Part shown: one piece after another, positions 24,390 through 35,253 of the stretch
How positions within the stretch are numbered: the first letter of the stretch is position 1
Layout of the letters: the number at the start of each line of letters is the position of its first letter
Assembly (NCBI RefSeq): GCF_002443255.2
Contig: NW_019211459.1
Location: forward strand, 23,218,330-23,282,329
DNA length: 64,000 nucleotides
Reading direction: 5' to 3'
Source: Varroa destructor
Taxonomy: Eukaryota > Arthropoda > Arachnida > Mesostigmata > Varroidae
Translations under genes and position numbers: made by a program
Notes under the pieces: generated by a model
The model's database searches: none
What the model saw: the letters and a program-made list of their open reading frames with translations, nothing else
What the model was told of the DNA's origin: nothing

Positions 24390-25567
24390 CAGATTGATAA
24401 CAGCAGACATTTGAATCAGAGCTGGATAAAAAGACTGCTCGTATTGTACGTCGTTGACATTCCGGTGGGCTTTGACTTAACAAAAGGAGGAAGTTGCGCT
24501 TCAATTCTCCTTCATCCGCTGCCCTTACCTGTGCAACAACTCGCATGAGACTTATCGTGGGGCATTCGGTGCTGAATGGAGCAGGAAAGGGGCCCCGCCA
24601 CGTTGTCCATGCTAAATTACATCCCTGATTTTACTGGCATTTGGCTTGATTTATCGTTGTAACTCTTTCTCTTGAGTGTGGAACAAGTGATAGCAAGTTG
24701 GCCTGAAGACTTTCCTCGATCGAAATCAGAACGTGCTTCCCAAATGGATAGGATCGCTCAGGACAGTAGCATATATCGTTAGCTTTCCCGTAGTAAAAAA
24801 AAGTTCAACTTCCACAATGCAGGTTGCAACCACGTTTTTCGAAAGAATATTGTGTATAGCTCTTATGGTATGAAAATTTGGCTAGTTTTAGCAAATTGAA
24901 ACGATCCTAGCTCAGCGTAATGGCCCAGCGTGTACATGCATATATACATAAACTGAGCTTGTAAAGTTGAGTGGAGCCGGCTTAGTAATTACTTGTACTT
25001 GTATTTGTATTGTGTAGTAGTCTCTAACGTGACAATGGGCGCCTGGCAAAACTTACGGCATGTCTTTATCAATATTTCGCCGCATTGAACTTAGTGATAT
25101 GCATATGAGCTAGAACGAGCGGAAATAGATGACCTTTTCAACACAACCATTTTATGTCTCAGCCTTTGAACGATTCGAAAATAAGATGAACATATTAAGA
25201 AAGTTAGTAGACAAATAAGTACAAACAAGCAGAGTATACTGATAGAACTGTTATTCATAGCAACATTGACTAAGTTGAATATATTCGTTCCGCAATAATA
25301 TACACGCCAGCTAGGTTGCTAGGTTCGATACCTACTAGGTTACATAAGCCCCTCCTTGTGAGCGTCCCGCGCCATCTATCAGCACACTGTTCGATTTGAT
25401 GTTACTGCTCGCGTTCTGCTTACCTTACTGATCCGAATACGCGGCGGACTTTACCACCACGTAAATCAACTTGCCTTCTTCTACGCTGTCGTTCACCCTA
25501 ACTTTTCGGGCGCTCACAAGTACACCCTTCAACTCTAATCGCCCAATTCAGCGCGTCGCCGCTTATA

Positions 25568-26022
25568 TTATCCCCCGACACCTGGTTGCCGACGCGAGAC
25601 ACGGCTGTGTAAAGTAGCCTTAGAGGTAACGGGGAAAATAGATCGACAACTGTCGACTGGGGTAGCGAGATCTGCCAGTGTTCCAATGGGCAGCAACGTC
25701 CCACGAAAAGACGCGACATCGATATCAGCAAAAGCACTGACCCCAGAAGCAGTTGGGTTTTCTGCTTCATGCAACGTGCCACGACGTTTCGCAGCACTCG
25801 TGGCACAAAATGGCCTGAAGCAGTCATAGACTAAGTGCAATATCTTGTCGCTGGGCAACCGCAAGCTAGCCGACCGCAAACAATACACAGGTAAACAGCT
25901 CCACCGGGGTATTCTCCTGCTTGGATGCCCCCGCTGAGCCCCTTTCGCCTCACTACTACTATGGACTCATTTTCGGATCCGGACTCTACCTCACTATATT
26001 CAATAGTGCGTGCCACCGACTC
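25568..26022 (-). CDS. Candidate two-exon minus gene, about 126 residues
   Basis: Exon 1 (26022-25889) follows a CAG acceptor and encodes ESVARTIEYSEVESGSENES and onward, rich in acidic and Ser residues. A 74-nt intron (25888-25815), with a branch-like CTATGAC and TTCAG, leads in phase to exon 2 (25814-25568), an Ala/Ser/Asp/Val-rich segment ending at TAA. The donor CCT-GTGTAT is weak. A competing splice (CCCCG-GTGGAG) would enter the overlapping frame 25498-25827, which has a hydrophobic segment (QLLLGSVLLLISMSRLFVG). Which frame is real cannot be settled by eye. Confidence 0.3.
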
Positions 26023-26099
26023 CTGTCACAATGCCAACAAACATGCTGTACCAAGTGTCATCGGCCGATCTGAGAATCGTGCACTTCAAGAGCGCTGAA

Positions 26100-27490
26100 G
26101 AGCAGCGTCGCCTCCGATTGTAGACAGTTCGGATGAATGCCATGGTTAACGATGTAGTCTGTCAAAGTGATCTCTACAAAATCGGTTGGTGTCATTTGCG
26201 AATTTTAGATTAGATAAAGATAAGAAACATAGACTGGGGCTTTGAATAGGACGGGTTTTCTCGAGTGAAACCAAAATGGCGTTTTTGACTTGGATTTAAT
26301 CTTATTTTCTTATACTACCCAGTTCTACGAATTATTTTCTAAGTGGACCAATGGATGGCCAATGCATTTACGCGTATGGGACGTACTTGTAGATAGAAGA
26401 TCATATTAGTACGCAAATAACGATAAGGGTGTGCCAATAGCTCTAATCGAGACAGACAACATTAGTTGCAATTGTCCACTCCGCTTAAATGTATCCATTA
26501 TGTTTCCATAAAAGACAGCGAAATCCAGTTATCATTGCCCTCTTCTATAACAGAAATTTTAATTTAAAAGAACGGTCTAACGTTCCTTTCGATTATACCT
26601 TCAACGCTGTGCACGACTGCTCTAAGTGTACATGCATTTCCCGAACTAGAACTCTCCTAACCCCTTTGACGTCTAAATCGTTGGTTGTTGCTATTGATAG
26701 AGTAGATAGATATAGACTGAATCCGAATTTACCTCAAGTGCTAATTAACCTTCTATGCGGATGCTACACGCGACACAACATACTCCATGAAGAATCGATT
26801 CTACCTCTGAACAGGATCTCTGCTAAGGTAGATCTAATACTGTCAAACAGAACAAACGCGTAATACGCTTTACGTTCAACGAGTGTGCGGCTGATCTCAT
26901 TAATCCCGTGTGAGACTAAACTGAAAAAGTTCTCGTTCTTTGTTTATAGAATATTTCAGTGGCAACTCTGTGGTTCTCAGCGTTCCTTGACGTCCGAATA
27001 AATTTCTATGATTACCGTCGTTATTTTTGTCGTTCTATCTACATATCTGCTTGACATTGTTTATTTATAATATTCTTGATGGTTTTTTTACGCGGGCGAT
27101 TCCAATGGGAAGAAGTTTGTTCATTTCCCGTATGTGGTTGTCCACCTTTTGTACGGGTCTCCACCTTTATCGACTCCTGACTCTGGATTCTTCCCTTTTT
27201 AATGAGAAATATCCCAGAAACTTCTTCAAAGGAAGAATGACCAGCCATACATGTCTTCGAGTATCGAATTGACCACATTTTCTCAGTGTCAGCGTTTCCT
27301 TGGTAGAGAGTAGGCCTCGATAGTTCGACGAGCAGTTCTCCGTGAGAGCGTCGTATCCACGATTTACAGGATAAGGCGTTGATATTGAGACATAAACACT
27401 TGTCGTGGTATTTGTCCTGATCGATATAATTTATCTGGGATTTATCCATTGTGTGGCTGTGCATACGGTTCCGTGGCTCCCAGAGAGCGA
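26100..27490. other. Mostly AT-rich; two long chance-like frames
   Basis: A plus frame (26489-26863, 124 codons) and a minus frame (27503-27039, 154 codons) are open. The minus one directly follows the stop of the 27500-27796 model in another frame. Neither has recognisable content. Confidence 0.35.
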
Positions 27491-27499
27491 CTGGTACAG

Positions 27500-27796
27500 T
27501 CAATGAACAAGAACAGCACGACTATAGCTGGAAGTTGCGTGTGACCCACGCTCTATAGACCAGGCTGTGTAGGCGACCTGGTGATCGACCGTGTCTCTCC
27601 AGAGGATCCGCAGCATTATCCGTGTGGAATCGGGGTCGTGAGAGACGACACACCCAGCGCCACTAAGAGCCTGAAAAGAAAATAAAAGAGAACGTTCTCT
27701 ACTAGAGAATAGGCCACAGCACAAAAAAAAATAAGGAAAAAACCCGCACGCACCGTCGGGCTTTGCTTCGCTGGTCCACACTCAGTAGCAGCCTGT
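27500..27796 (-). CDS. Candidate exons of a minus-strand gene
   Basis: A 43-nt exon (27796-27754) lies between a TTTCCTCACAG acceptor and a GTGCGT donor. An 83-nt intron follows, then an exon from 27670 after a strong TTTATTTTCTTTTCAG acceptor. In one frame the two join in phase 0 (TECGPAKQSPT then ALSGAGCVVSHDPDSTR) and run to TGA at 27502-27500. A second frame is also open across the junction but stops sooner. No family is recognised. Upstream exons are not identified. Confidence 0.27.
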
Positions 27797-28546
27797 CTGT
27801 GAGGAAAAAAGCCTGCCTAACCCACCAGTGATTGGATACAGACAAAACTGAAAGGAAAGAGAAGGGAGAGATAATAACAGTAAGAGTGTTTAGAAATGAA
27901 TGAATAAGTGTTTAGAGAGTGGTTTGAAAGTGACGCACCAATAAGTACTTCTTAGAGAAGTCGAACTCTCAAAACATGTAACCAATGAATTGACTCTAAC
28001 AGGCACATACAGACGCTACCTATCACCGTGTAACTACGGTGCCATATTTGCACACTACTGTTCTAGGCGATTTGGTTGGCTCTTGAAGCAGAAAACAACG
28101 GCATCTGGTTAGGCAAATGAGCCTGTCGCCGGCTATATTGTCGAACGGCAAACCTGTGTCTAGTAAAGATTTCAAGCCATAACAGATCTAATTTGAAGGT
28201 TTGAAGACACCCAAAGTAAGTCAATTGCTTGAAAATGATAAAATTTTGCAATAGGTAGCGAAGCACAAAGGTAGAAATGATGCGGTATGAAGACTTTACA
28301 TTTGCCTTTTTTTTTGTTTGTATATATGTAAGCCTTTGTGAATCTAGATGGGTGATCCCATTATACTTGCATTATACAGCATACTACACATATGTGAAGC
28401 CATAATGTACAATATTTTTAATTACGATCCAGATTTATAAAGATCTGAAGTGGCTGCGCCAGTTAACACCTTTCATAAAGACAATGTCTGCAAGGTGCGT
28501 TTGTTGTATCTCTAAGAACATTGCCAGGAACAATTTTGTTACCTAA

Positions 28547-28792
28547 TCAAAAAACGTAGACTGCTTGCAAAAGCCTGATTTCCGCTTTGCGCCAACGGAA
28601 CTGTTTGCGCAGGTTGAAACAACCCCTCGCGAAGACAATGAAGCTGCGCGTGTACCATAAAGAAGAATAGTTGTCCGGTTTGACAACTTGAAGTGGCCCC
28701 CGGAAGTGCTCCATCGTCCTCGGAAGCCCGCGGGCGACAAGCTTTAGTGCAGTAGCAAAGCAGAAAGAAGCAGCTCCCGAAGCATCTGGCAT
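28547..28792 (-). CDS. Small basic ORF, 81 aa
   Basis: ATG with A at -3 (CAAACATGCC) opens 81 codons starting MPDASGAASFCFATALKLVA. The N-terminal third is Arg/Ala/Ser-rich with few acidic residues, which resembles a mitochondrial presequence; the rest is basic and aromatic. All three minus-strand frames are open here, which weakens the coding call. Confidence 0.2.
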   Translation of the reverse strand: MPDASGAASFCFATALKLVARGLPRTMEHFRGPLQVVKPDNYSSLWYTRSFIVFARGCFNLRKQFRWRKAEIRLLQAVYVF

Positions 28793-29580
28793 GTTTGCCC
28801 TGCAACACCTGTTTGATACAAGAACTGGTCATCCAAGTCGGGCAATCTCGAATAAGGCAGTTCAGGTGAATCAACACGGGGTTTGCAATGTTTATCACAA
28901 TTTGTGAGGACAACCGTTCTAGAAAAAACTTGAAGTCGTCTCTAAAGCCTGCCAACTTCTATGACGCGATTTTTGCGAAAATTATGCAATTCCAAATAGA
29001 TTTGCAATGAGTACAAACTTGTTCGATCTATTTTAAAAATTGGTTTTAGTGGAACATCAAACCATGGGCTTGATTTGTAACTTGTCTTCGTGAAATTCAG
29101 TGACCTATGAAAGAACTTAAGCATATTTACTTAAAGTTTAATCTCATTCTACCATAAGGCGGCGCAATCATCTGTTTCCAAGAAAATGTCTTTAGTATTA
29201 GCTAGGCGAGAAATTAACTTTTCTACTCACATTTAGAATACGATACCTTGACACAAACCGCTAATAAAAAAATCTGACGTTTAACTAAGAAGGCACACTT
29301 TATAAAACGTCAAAGTTCACGCTACCTTGTCTAATAATAGTTAAAAAAAAGTTTGGTTCTTCATAATTGTGTGAAACACTCTGATTGAGCACACACAGTC
29401 AATCGCAAGCTTCCATTGAGGTTTATTAGGTACAACAGAAGTGGCGGTAATATGAATAGTGGAAGTCGTCGAAAATGGTACATGGAAAAATTTCATGAAG
29501 TTTGTGAGAAACATCAGTCTACCCACATCAAATGACGCACATTTTTAAAATCCGAATGCGGAGGTCACATATTTTCGCAG

Positions 29581-30020
29581 TTGTCTCATCGATAGAACGA
29601 CACAAGTTCTATGCCATCAAGATTAACAGCCGGCGTAACATGCGTTGGCTACTTGTTATTCCAGATATTAGCTCTACCATATATAAAGGTAAATTAATGC
29701 AAAATGTTAAGACAAGTATTATAGGTAAGTTTACTTCCTAAATGGTTTACTTCATCCTTCCTGCTTATGCTGGCAGCTACGAAGTGGTGTAAGTTAGAGT
29801 AATAGTCTGCTTAGCATCGCAATTAATTGTTATCCATACACTGATCACTGGTGCGTTATTTTGTCTAATTTTCGTTAACTAGTGATTTTCTATGTGTATC
29901 TTGGCAGTGGCAAATGTTCCAGGAACAGCCGCCAGATGGCGCCAGGGACTGCTTTCCCGAGCTCTTGATGGAGAGTCGGAGTCCGCGTTCGCAGACCAGC
30001 AAAAGACCAATAACAACTAA
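29581..30020 (+). CDS. Candidate 3' exons of a plus-strand gene
   Basis: Exon (29581-29724) follows ATATTTTCGCAG and ends at a perfect-looking ATAG-GTAAGT donor. It encodes VSSIERHKFYAIKINSRRNM... through STIYKGKLMQNVKTSII. After a 183-nt intron the exon 29908-30020 continues in phase (VANVPGTAARWRQGLLSRAL...) to TAA. Upstream exons were not found. The product is basic, ends in an acidic/Asn-rich tail and has no recognised domain. It contains the CTCF-like site at 29928-29947. Confidence 0.38.
29928..29947 (+). promoter_or_regulatory. CTCF-like motif
   Basis: GCCGCCAGATGGCGCCAGGG matches the AGRTGGCGC core known for arthropod CTCF, with a supportive CC-rich 5' flank. It lies within a candidate coding exon. 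Confidence 0.35.
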
Positions 30021-30563
30021 CTTGTTCGCATGACATGACTAGGTTAGGTTTGCTTGGCTAAGGTTAGATTGCTATTGCTGTCACATATTAAGAGAAAGTT
30101 GTGGTTCTGATGTTCACAGTGGAGCTCTTGATGATACGATTGGTAAACAAACAGAAGAAGGTTAATGTTGTACCCAAGTGATCTCACATGAGCCACCGAC
30201 GTCTTGCCAATGGAAGCGAGATCGGCGGAGCTATTGCATCAAAGTTTCCCCGTGGTTTCCTGCTGTCGGTCTTTTACTCAGCAGCACGTTTTGTCTTGTT
30301 TTTCTTCGAGGGCGGACATGGTATCTCTTTTTACACCGATGTGTCTCGATAAATGACAATGTGTTAGTACGGTAAACTATTTTAATAAATACCACCATAA
30401 CCACGAACGGCAAGATGACGAATCTTGGAGGAGGCCTCTAAGGCCAATGTGATCGTACGGTCTAACTCATTGTTTCGGGGTTCGAGGTCGACAAACTTCT
30501 ATGACTTTTTACTGTAGCACCAGCAGGCGTATAACAAGCCCTTAAAGTTCAAAGATTCTATGA

Positions 30564-31131
30564 ATGATGACATTGTTGAAAAAGCTATTTGTCGTAGAAA
30601 CGATAATAACAACAGAATCGAGGCGCAGCGCTCGTACCACAACTTTTACACTAACCCCTCACTCTAATGGTAGTAACCTGCTGTGGGGTTGCCACGGGGC
30701 AGCCGCCGACCACGTAAAGTACTTTCGCATTTGCTTGCTTTCCTCGAATAGCCTTAGATCGCCGTGCGATGCTCGGTGAATTCGCTCACACACATGCATC
30801 TCTTTCCCCTTTATCTTCTTCTGTTTCGTTTCTTTTTAATCTCTACAGAAGAGACTGCGGCTTTCCGCTCCCTTTACGCCAAAAGAAGCCCTGCAAATTC
30901 TCTGTGCGGTCCAGTGATCTCCTGTCTGAGTCAGGCTCACCTCGACTCATCACAATCGTTGCTAACAGCACCAAGAACGAGGGCCTGCGTCCAAGGCGAA
31001 ACCAGAATCAGTGCCAGCTATTGCCTTGGTCGCCCGATCGAACTACTAAATGGCCAAATCTGTTGACGGTGTCGACAGATATATTTATGTTATGTTTCAG
31101 TGGGCCTGAGAAACAAATGGTCCGGTGGTAG
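30564..31131 (+). CDS. Candidate two-exon gene, about 164 aa
   Basis: Exon 1 (30564-30775) starts MMTLLKKLFVVETIITTESR; the second ATG has A at -3. It ends in phase 2 at GTGAAT. A 73-nt intron ends in a long pyrimidine tract (TTTCTTTTTAATCTCTACAG). Exon 2 (30849-31131) continues in phase (RDCGFPLPLRQKKPCKFSVR...) to TAG. Basic and Ser-rich, with several Cys and no recognised domain. A further open frame at 31253-31450 (VSLEDNAYRYRALRDWIKAP...) can be joined in phase through two very short introns (about 60 and 39 nt), which is speculative. Confidence 0.35.
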
Positions 31132-31465
31132 CGGGCTGAGACGCCATGGTTCTCGGTGAAAAGAAGTGGCGCGGCTTTTCAGTGGGATCCTGCGGGTCAA
31201 CTCCAGCTTAGCAGTCCGTAGTGGTGCCATGACCGGTTGTAAACATTACCTTTGAGTGTTAGTTTCGCTTGAAGACAACGCTTACCGGTACAGAGCGCTG
31301 CGGGACTGGATAAAAGCGCCGTCATCAATGCTGTCTTGGACGATGACGAGCGGATACACTGAGTACGAGGTTCAATTGGAAATGGAAAGAAGTTGTGAAA
31401 TCGGCGAACAAAGGATCACGTGTGACCAAGAAAAGTTTCGGCTACGCTAACAACGACGATGACTG

Positions 31466-31774
31466 CTAAACGCAGTTGGTTAGAAGGTTTTTCAGAACAG
31501 TCTCGTCATCCTTCGTAGGTATGTGAATAGTAAAATACAAGGGAAGATACGGAACAGAACAGCTACCTGGGTCGTAGCAACGCCGATAGTTGATGAGGGT
31601 ATCAGCTGTGTCGTACAGACAGGAAGAAGTATGCTTACACATCTCTGCACTGGTGCTTGAAATAATGCTAACTACATTAACACCTAATATTAACAGCGCT
31701 TCAACTTGTTGGATGCGGTCTTGCTGGCTCGCAAATGACAAAAATATAAATTCAGTAGATGAAAGTACCGAGAG
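31466..31774 (-). CDS. Open frame, 102 residues, Cys-containing
   Basis: The minus frame is open from 31774 to its stop at 31468-31466, with a TTG but no early ATG, so it would be an internal or terminal exon. It has a hydrophobic segment (VEALLILGVNVVSIISS) followed by regularly spaced Cys (MCKHTSSCLYDTADTLINYR then RC) and a donor-like CCAG-GTAGCT at about 31572. No family is recognised. Confidence 0.25.
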   Translation of the reverse strand, partial: LSVLSSTEFIFLSFASQQDRIQQVEALLILGVNVVSIISSTSAEMCKHTSSCLYDTADTLINYRRCYDPGSCSVPYLPLYFTIHIPTKDDETVLKNLLTNCV

Positions 31775-32371
31775 TCAAACAAACGCAAGCATCAAATGCT
31801 AACAATATACAGCGCAACGTAACAGTCTCAAAACAAGCGTACGTTCGAACGACTACCGGCAATGTAAAGCAACCCGGCCATTGATTTCAGTCCGGGAGGA
31901 TATGGATGGAGCAATAATGAATAACGTAATTATAAGCCGTCACATAGGAACAACAGGTAAATGTGGAGGTCACGAGGGTTTATTTGCGTCCACTCGGTCG
32001 TATCGTATAAAGTACTGGACTGCTTTGTTTCACTGCTCTAAGGCACAGAAATAGGTATTATAAATTTTCGCTGCTCTTATTTACCGCCGAATCTGGACTG
32101 CTTAATTTGATCAGACCTCTACGTACTTTGATTGAAGACTTAGTGGGCTATTTCGAAAGCACTTCTCTGCTAAAGAAGATAGCTCGGTATTCGATAGGGC
32201 TTCAGGTTGTCTTAAAAAAGGTGCATGTATCTTTTAGAATGAAATTAAACATTCATGATGTCTTAGCATGCAATCTCTTAGCTGTGCCTTTGGACAACTG
32301 CCATTGGTTCCTTAAGCGAAATATTCAAGTTGGAATAAATCTGTAGCTAACGAGCGTGGATCGAGGATGCG

Positions 32372-32490
32372 TCTACGGAAAGATTAAAAACTTGGCTGAC
32401 CTCAAACGCAAATGAGATTTACTTGAAGACAGGTATACAAACGTAATGGGCAGATAAGTTGATTACATTGAACGGTGGGTTCGTTTGTCT
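32372..32490 (+). mobile_element. Possible second mariner/Tc1 transposase relic, C-terminal end
   Basis: The frame reads STERLKTWLTSNANEIYLKT then GIQT-stop-WADKLITLNGGF. This parallels the C-terminal block of mariner transposases: a Trp-containing helix, a Phe/Tyr-x3-Gly-Ile step, then Arg/Ala-Trp and a terminal Gly-x-Tyr/Phe. One in-frame TAA interrupts it. I could not identify the catalytic block upstream in this locus, so the call rests on this short stretch. Confidence 0.4.
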
Positions 32491-33538
32491 TTGTTGCCGA
32501 CAGATATTTGTAGAATTCTGAGTCTTTTCCAACATGTGTTTGTCCCATATTACAGTGACAGGGACTTCGATTGAACGTGGTACTATCGCTGAGATAAGAT
32601 TCATCGACCGATCTATTAGCTTAACAGACCATTGCAGCATCCCTGAATCGTTTTAAGTCGCAGTCAATGTCGATTGTTGGTAGACAAACTTTTTTACTAG
32701 GATGATCAAAATTCAGTGTAAAATGGCGATAGTTTGTCTGCTCTTCGTAGCCTCTTTGTAACATGCATCTGGCGATGGCGAAACTTGAACTTTTTTGTTG
32801 AAATGTTTATATAAATCGGATACTGCATCCGTACAAAGGGATTCGCTTCCGTCAAGAGGCTCGAATCAATGTTCAACACGCTTATCTGGCAAGATCGACG
32901 ATGATGAGCTGGTACAAAGCAGGATACGTCGGAAATCAGCCGTCAATCGAATGCCCCCTTGCCCGCCTCGAAAAATCACATTTGAATTTTTCCACAGATA
33001 CACAACTAATGATGCGTTTAGCATACGTTGAAAGTTTTTCCTTCGAAATTGATTGCGCACACAAAGGCATGTTCCTGTGAATCGAAAAACTTACTCTGAG
33101 CGTGCAGGAATTAGAAGCAGGCTATTGGCCAGTTATTTGCATGCTGTAAGAGGCCGTGCACGCTAGAGTTATCTCGTGATGAAACGCAATAGGGAACAAC
33201 GATTACGCTCACTTAGCCACTAATACCTAAGCGGGTGCAAAACTTGAAGTAGTTACATACTTAACTACGCTACCAAGCTGATCGTAATAGTGATGATATA
33301 CCCTAACAGTACTTCACAGAGCTGGGAGTATAGACACTCACAATTGAATCTGTGAAAACGGTCTGCTTATACTAATCACGAATGCTGGGCGCGATTTGTT
33401 GACGCTATAATATGCTTGTACGACGGGAGACAATTGCACTGAAATCGTGACGGTTCAGAAGTATCTAATGGCTTCTCATTGCGACTGGTTGTTCAATTCA
33501 AATCAATCAAGCGATAACAACTATATATGGTCACGAAC

Positions 33539-33544
33539 TTTATT
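33539..33544 (-). promoter_or_regulatory. AATAAA polyadenylation signal
   Basis: Canonical hexamer on the minus strand, 10 nt downstream of the stop codon of the 33555-33806 model. Confidence 0.4.
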
Positions 33545-33554
33545 TAATAAAGTG

Positions 33555-33806
33555 TTAGGAAAGCAGATTTTTTCTTTCTTCCGCAAAATCAGGAGGAGAA
33601 GTGGCAAGCCTCGCCCAGGAAGTGTAGTCCCGGGCACATATTATTGCGGGACACCTTGTGTCATCCTTGTGGTCTTCTATCAGTTCTAAGATAAGCAACA
33701 TTGAACGAAATGTTGTTAACTGTAGCAAAATAGGTTTTTATGTCAATTCAAAATCATCCTGCATGCGCCCCTTACCTTGAACACGTTTAGTCCGTAGACT
33801 TATCAT
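33555..33806 (-). CDS. Candidate two-exon gene with adjacent polyA signal, 53 aa
   Basis: Exon 1 (33806-33776) encodes MISLRTKRVQ and ends at a TTCAAG-GTAAGG donor. The intron is 90 nt and ends CTTATCTTAG. Exon 2 (33685-33555) continues in phase: ELIEDHKDDTRCPAIICARD, then 23 more residues to TAA. An AATAAA (33544-33539) lies 10 nt past the stop. Start context is weak (T at -3) and there is no known domain. The combined donor, acceptor, phase and polyA signals make this one of the better models despite its size. Confidence 0.4.
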
Positions 33807-33852
33807 TTACAAATAAATTACCGGAACAAGCCGTGACGTACGCGCTTCAATG

Positions 33853-33856
<4 letters not shown>

Positions 33857-33908
<52 letters not shown>
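33857..33908. repeat. Long TA microsatellite
   Basis: Perfect (TA)n of about 52 bases. Confidence 0.98.
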
Positions 33909-33911
<3 letters not shown>

Positions 33912-34173
33912 TTAAAAACTATTTTAACTCGCTTTGATGGAGCGCATGGTCAGCCTAATGCATGGTAGTTATACTCTGCAGAATGCTACCTCTGTGACGT
34001 TATAGGATTTTCTGTCCTATAGCCCCTTCGTTTTCTGCAGTCACGATGATATTGAAAAGTAAGAAGCCGATGGTAGTTGACGTAGCGTCCGTAGAAGTAA
34101 TATTTAAATATTGGTGGTATTCTATTGACTTCGCCTGTTTCCCATCACCATGGCTCGTCTACTGTCCGTCCAT

Positions 34174-34536
34174 TCACTTTGCACTGACTGACTGCCTGCT
34201 TGCCTGCCTGCCTCCCTTGGAGTTGTTTTGGCCTGACTGGCCCCTTTGAAACAGGCAGGGGGCAACTCGAAATTTAAATTTGTCGCCGTGCAATGGCCCG
34301 TATCTGAGTACCAGCCGCGGGTAGGGGGTCATTCGAAACAGACGCCAATCTGCAGTCGCCGAGTCAGAGTGAGCTAGCACTGATTCAGCCTCGTGCGCAA
34401 AATCAGAGTGAACTCTCACCAGCTGGCCGGGACTGAATTCTCCCCCTGTCCAGACGATCCAATGCCGCACTTCGTCATCAAGAAAAAGATGGTTGGAGTG
34501 ACAAAGCGGAACCGTCGAAACGATAAAGCTTGAACA
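34174..34536 (-). CDS. Candidate exon, 120 residues, function unknown
   Basis: A strong acceptor (TACTGTAATTTTCCAG) on the minus strand is followed by a phase-0 frame open for 120 codons to TGA: CSSFIVSTVPLCHSNHLFLD, then EVRHWIVWTGGEFSPGQL and onward. The last 25 residues (Gly/Gln/Ser/Arg-rich) are encoded by a TGCC/GCAG-type repeat (34185-34213). An alternative donor inside (CAGCTG-GTGAGA, 70-nt intron) would end the protein at IGVCFE. Codons favour G at position 1. No family could be named. Confidence 0.38.
   Translation of the reverse strand, partial: CSSFIVSTVPLCHSNHLFLDDEVRHWIVWTGGEFSPGQLVRVHSDFAHEAESVLAHSDSATADWRLFRMTPYPRLVLRYGPLHGDKFKFRVAPCLFQRGQSGQNNSKGGRQASRQSVSAK
34185..34213. repeat. 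TGAC/TGCC tetranucleotide repeat
   Basis: Imperfect tandem TGAC then TGCC/TGCT units, within the 3' part of the 34174-34536 minus frame. Confidence 0.85.
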
Positions 34537-35213
34537 CTGGAAAATTACAGTAGATTTAGAATTTATACAAAAATAATCAAAAGGCCCAAACGAAGTAATC
34601 GATTAAAGTATAATTTTTGCTAGGTAGGGATACTGTGAATGAATTTATCTCTCGCTGGTTAAGTTTAGTGTGAATTTAAGAGACGATTACCGGTTGTGGC
34701 ATCGTTGACAATAAGGTGATATAAATTTTCAGACGATGACTATGTTTATTCAATTGAAATTAAGTAATTTCGGTAATAATAAGTGACTATTTTCAAAACA
34801 TACATACAAACTCATATATCACATGCAGTTAATGGGACCTAAATTAATGCCAAGTTCTAGATCAGGCAAGCTCGTTCGGTGTCCTACGATTTCAGTATTT
34901 TTTTGATCGCGGTACGACTTTCTATCAAAAAATTACTGGTTGTTATGATTACTACACACTTGATTGGACCTGTATCGTTACACGCTACTGTGAACTATTC
35001 CGTATTCGTCAGCTGCGTATGACCGATAGACGGTAATCATCTGCGATAATATCCATTTAACGATTTCGAGATGGGCGATTTTGCCAGAATCCGACTCCTA
35101 TCAAACTAGCTCCTCGATTCTGTGTAAGTTATGAAAACTATCGACATCACCTAGGTAATCGACCATGGCCCAGCTCACCTCAGCACACATTCAGTAGCCT
35201 AGCTTGCAGTGGG

Positions 35214-35215
35214 TT

Positions 35216-35249
<34 letters not shown>
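35214..35249. repeat. T9-A27 homopolymer pair
   Basis: Nine T followed directly by 27 A. It could be the 3' tail of an old retrotransposed insertion, but no coding or target-site duplication was recognised. Confidence 0.9.

Positions 35250-35253
<4 letters not shown>

Noticed and set aside
25321..25350. GGTTCGATACC B-box-like sequence.
   Set aside because: No A box upstream and the T-stem pairing breaks.
27039..27503. A 154-codon minus-strand ORF.
   Set aside because: Its length is what chance allows in 64 kb of six-frame sequence; it has no boundary signals or recognisable content.
30033..30075. TTAGG-like units (TAGGTTAGG, AAGGTTAG) near telomere-repeat sequence.
   Set aside because: Only isolated one- or two-unit matches, not a tandem array.
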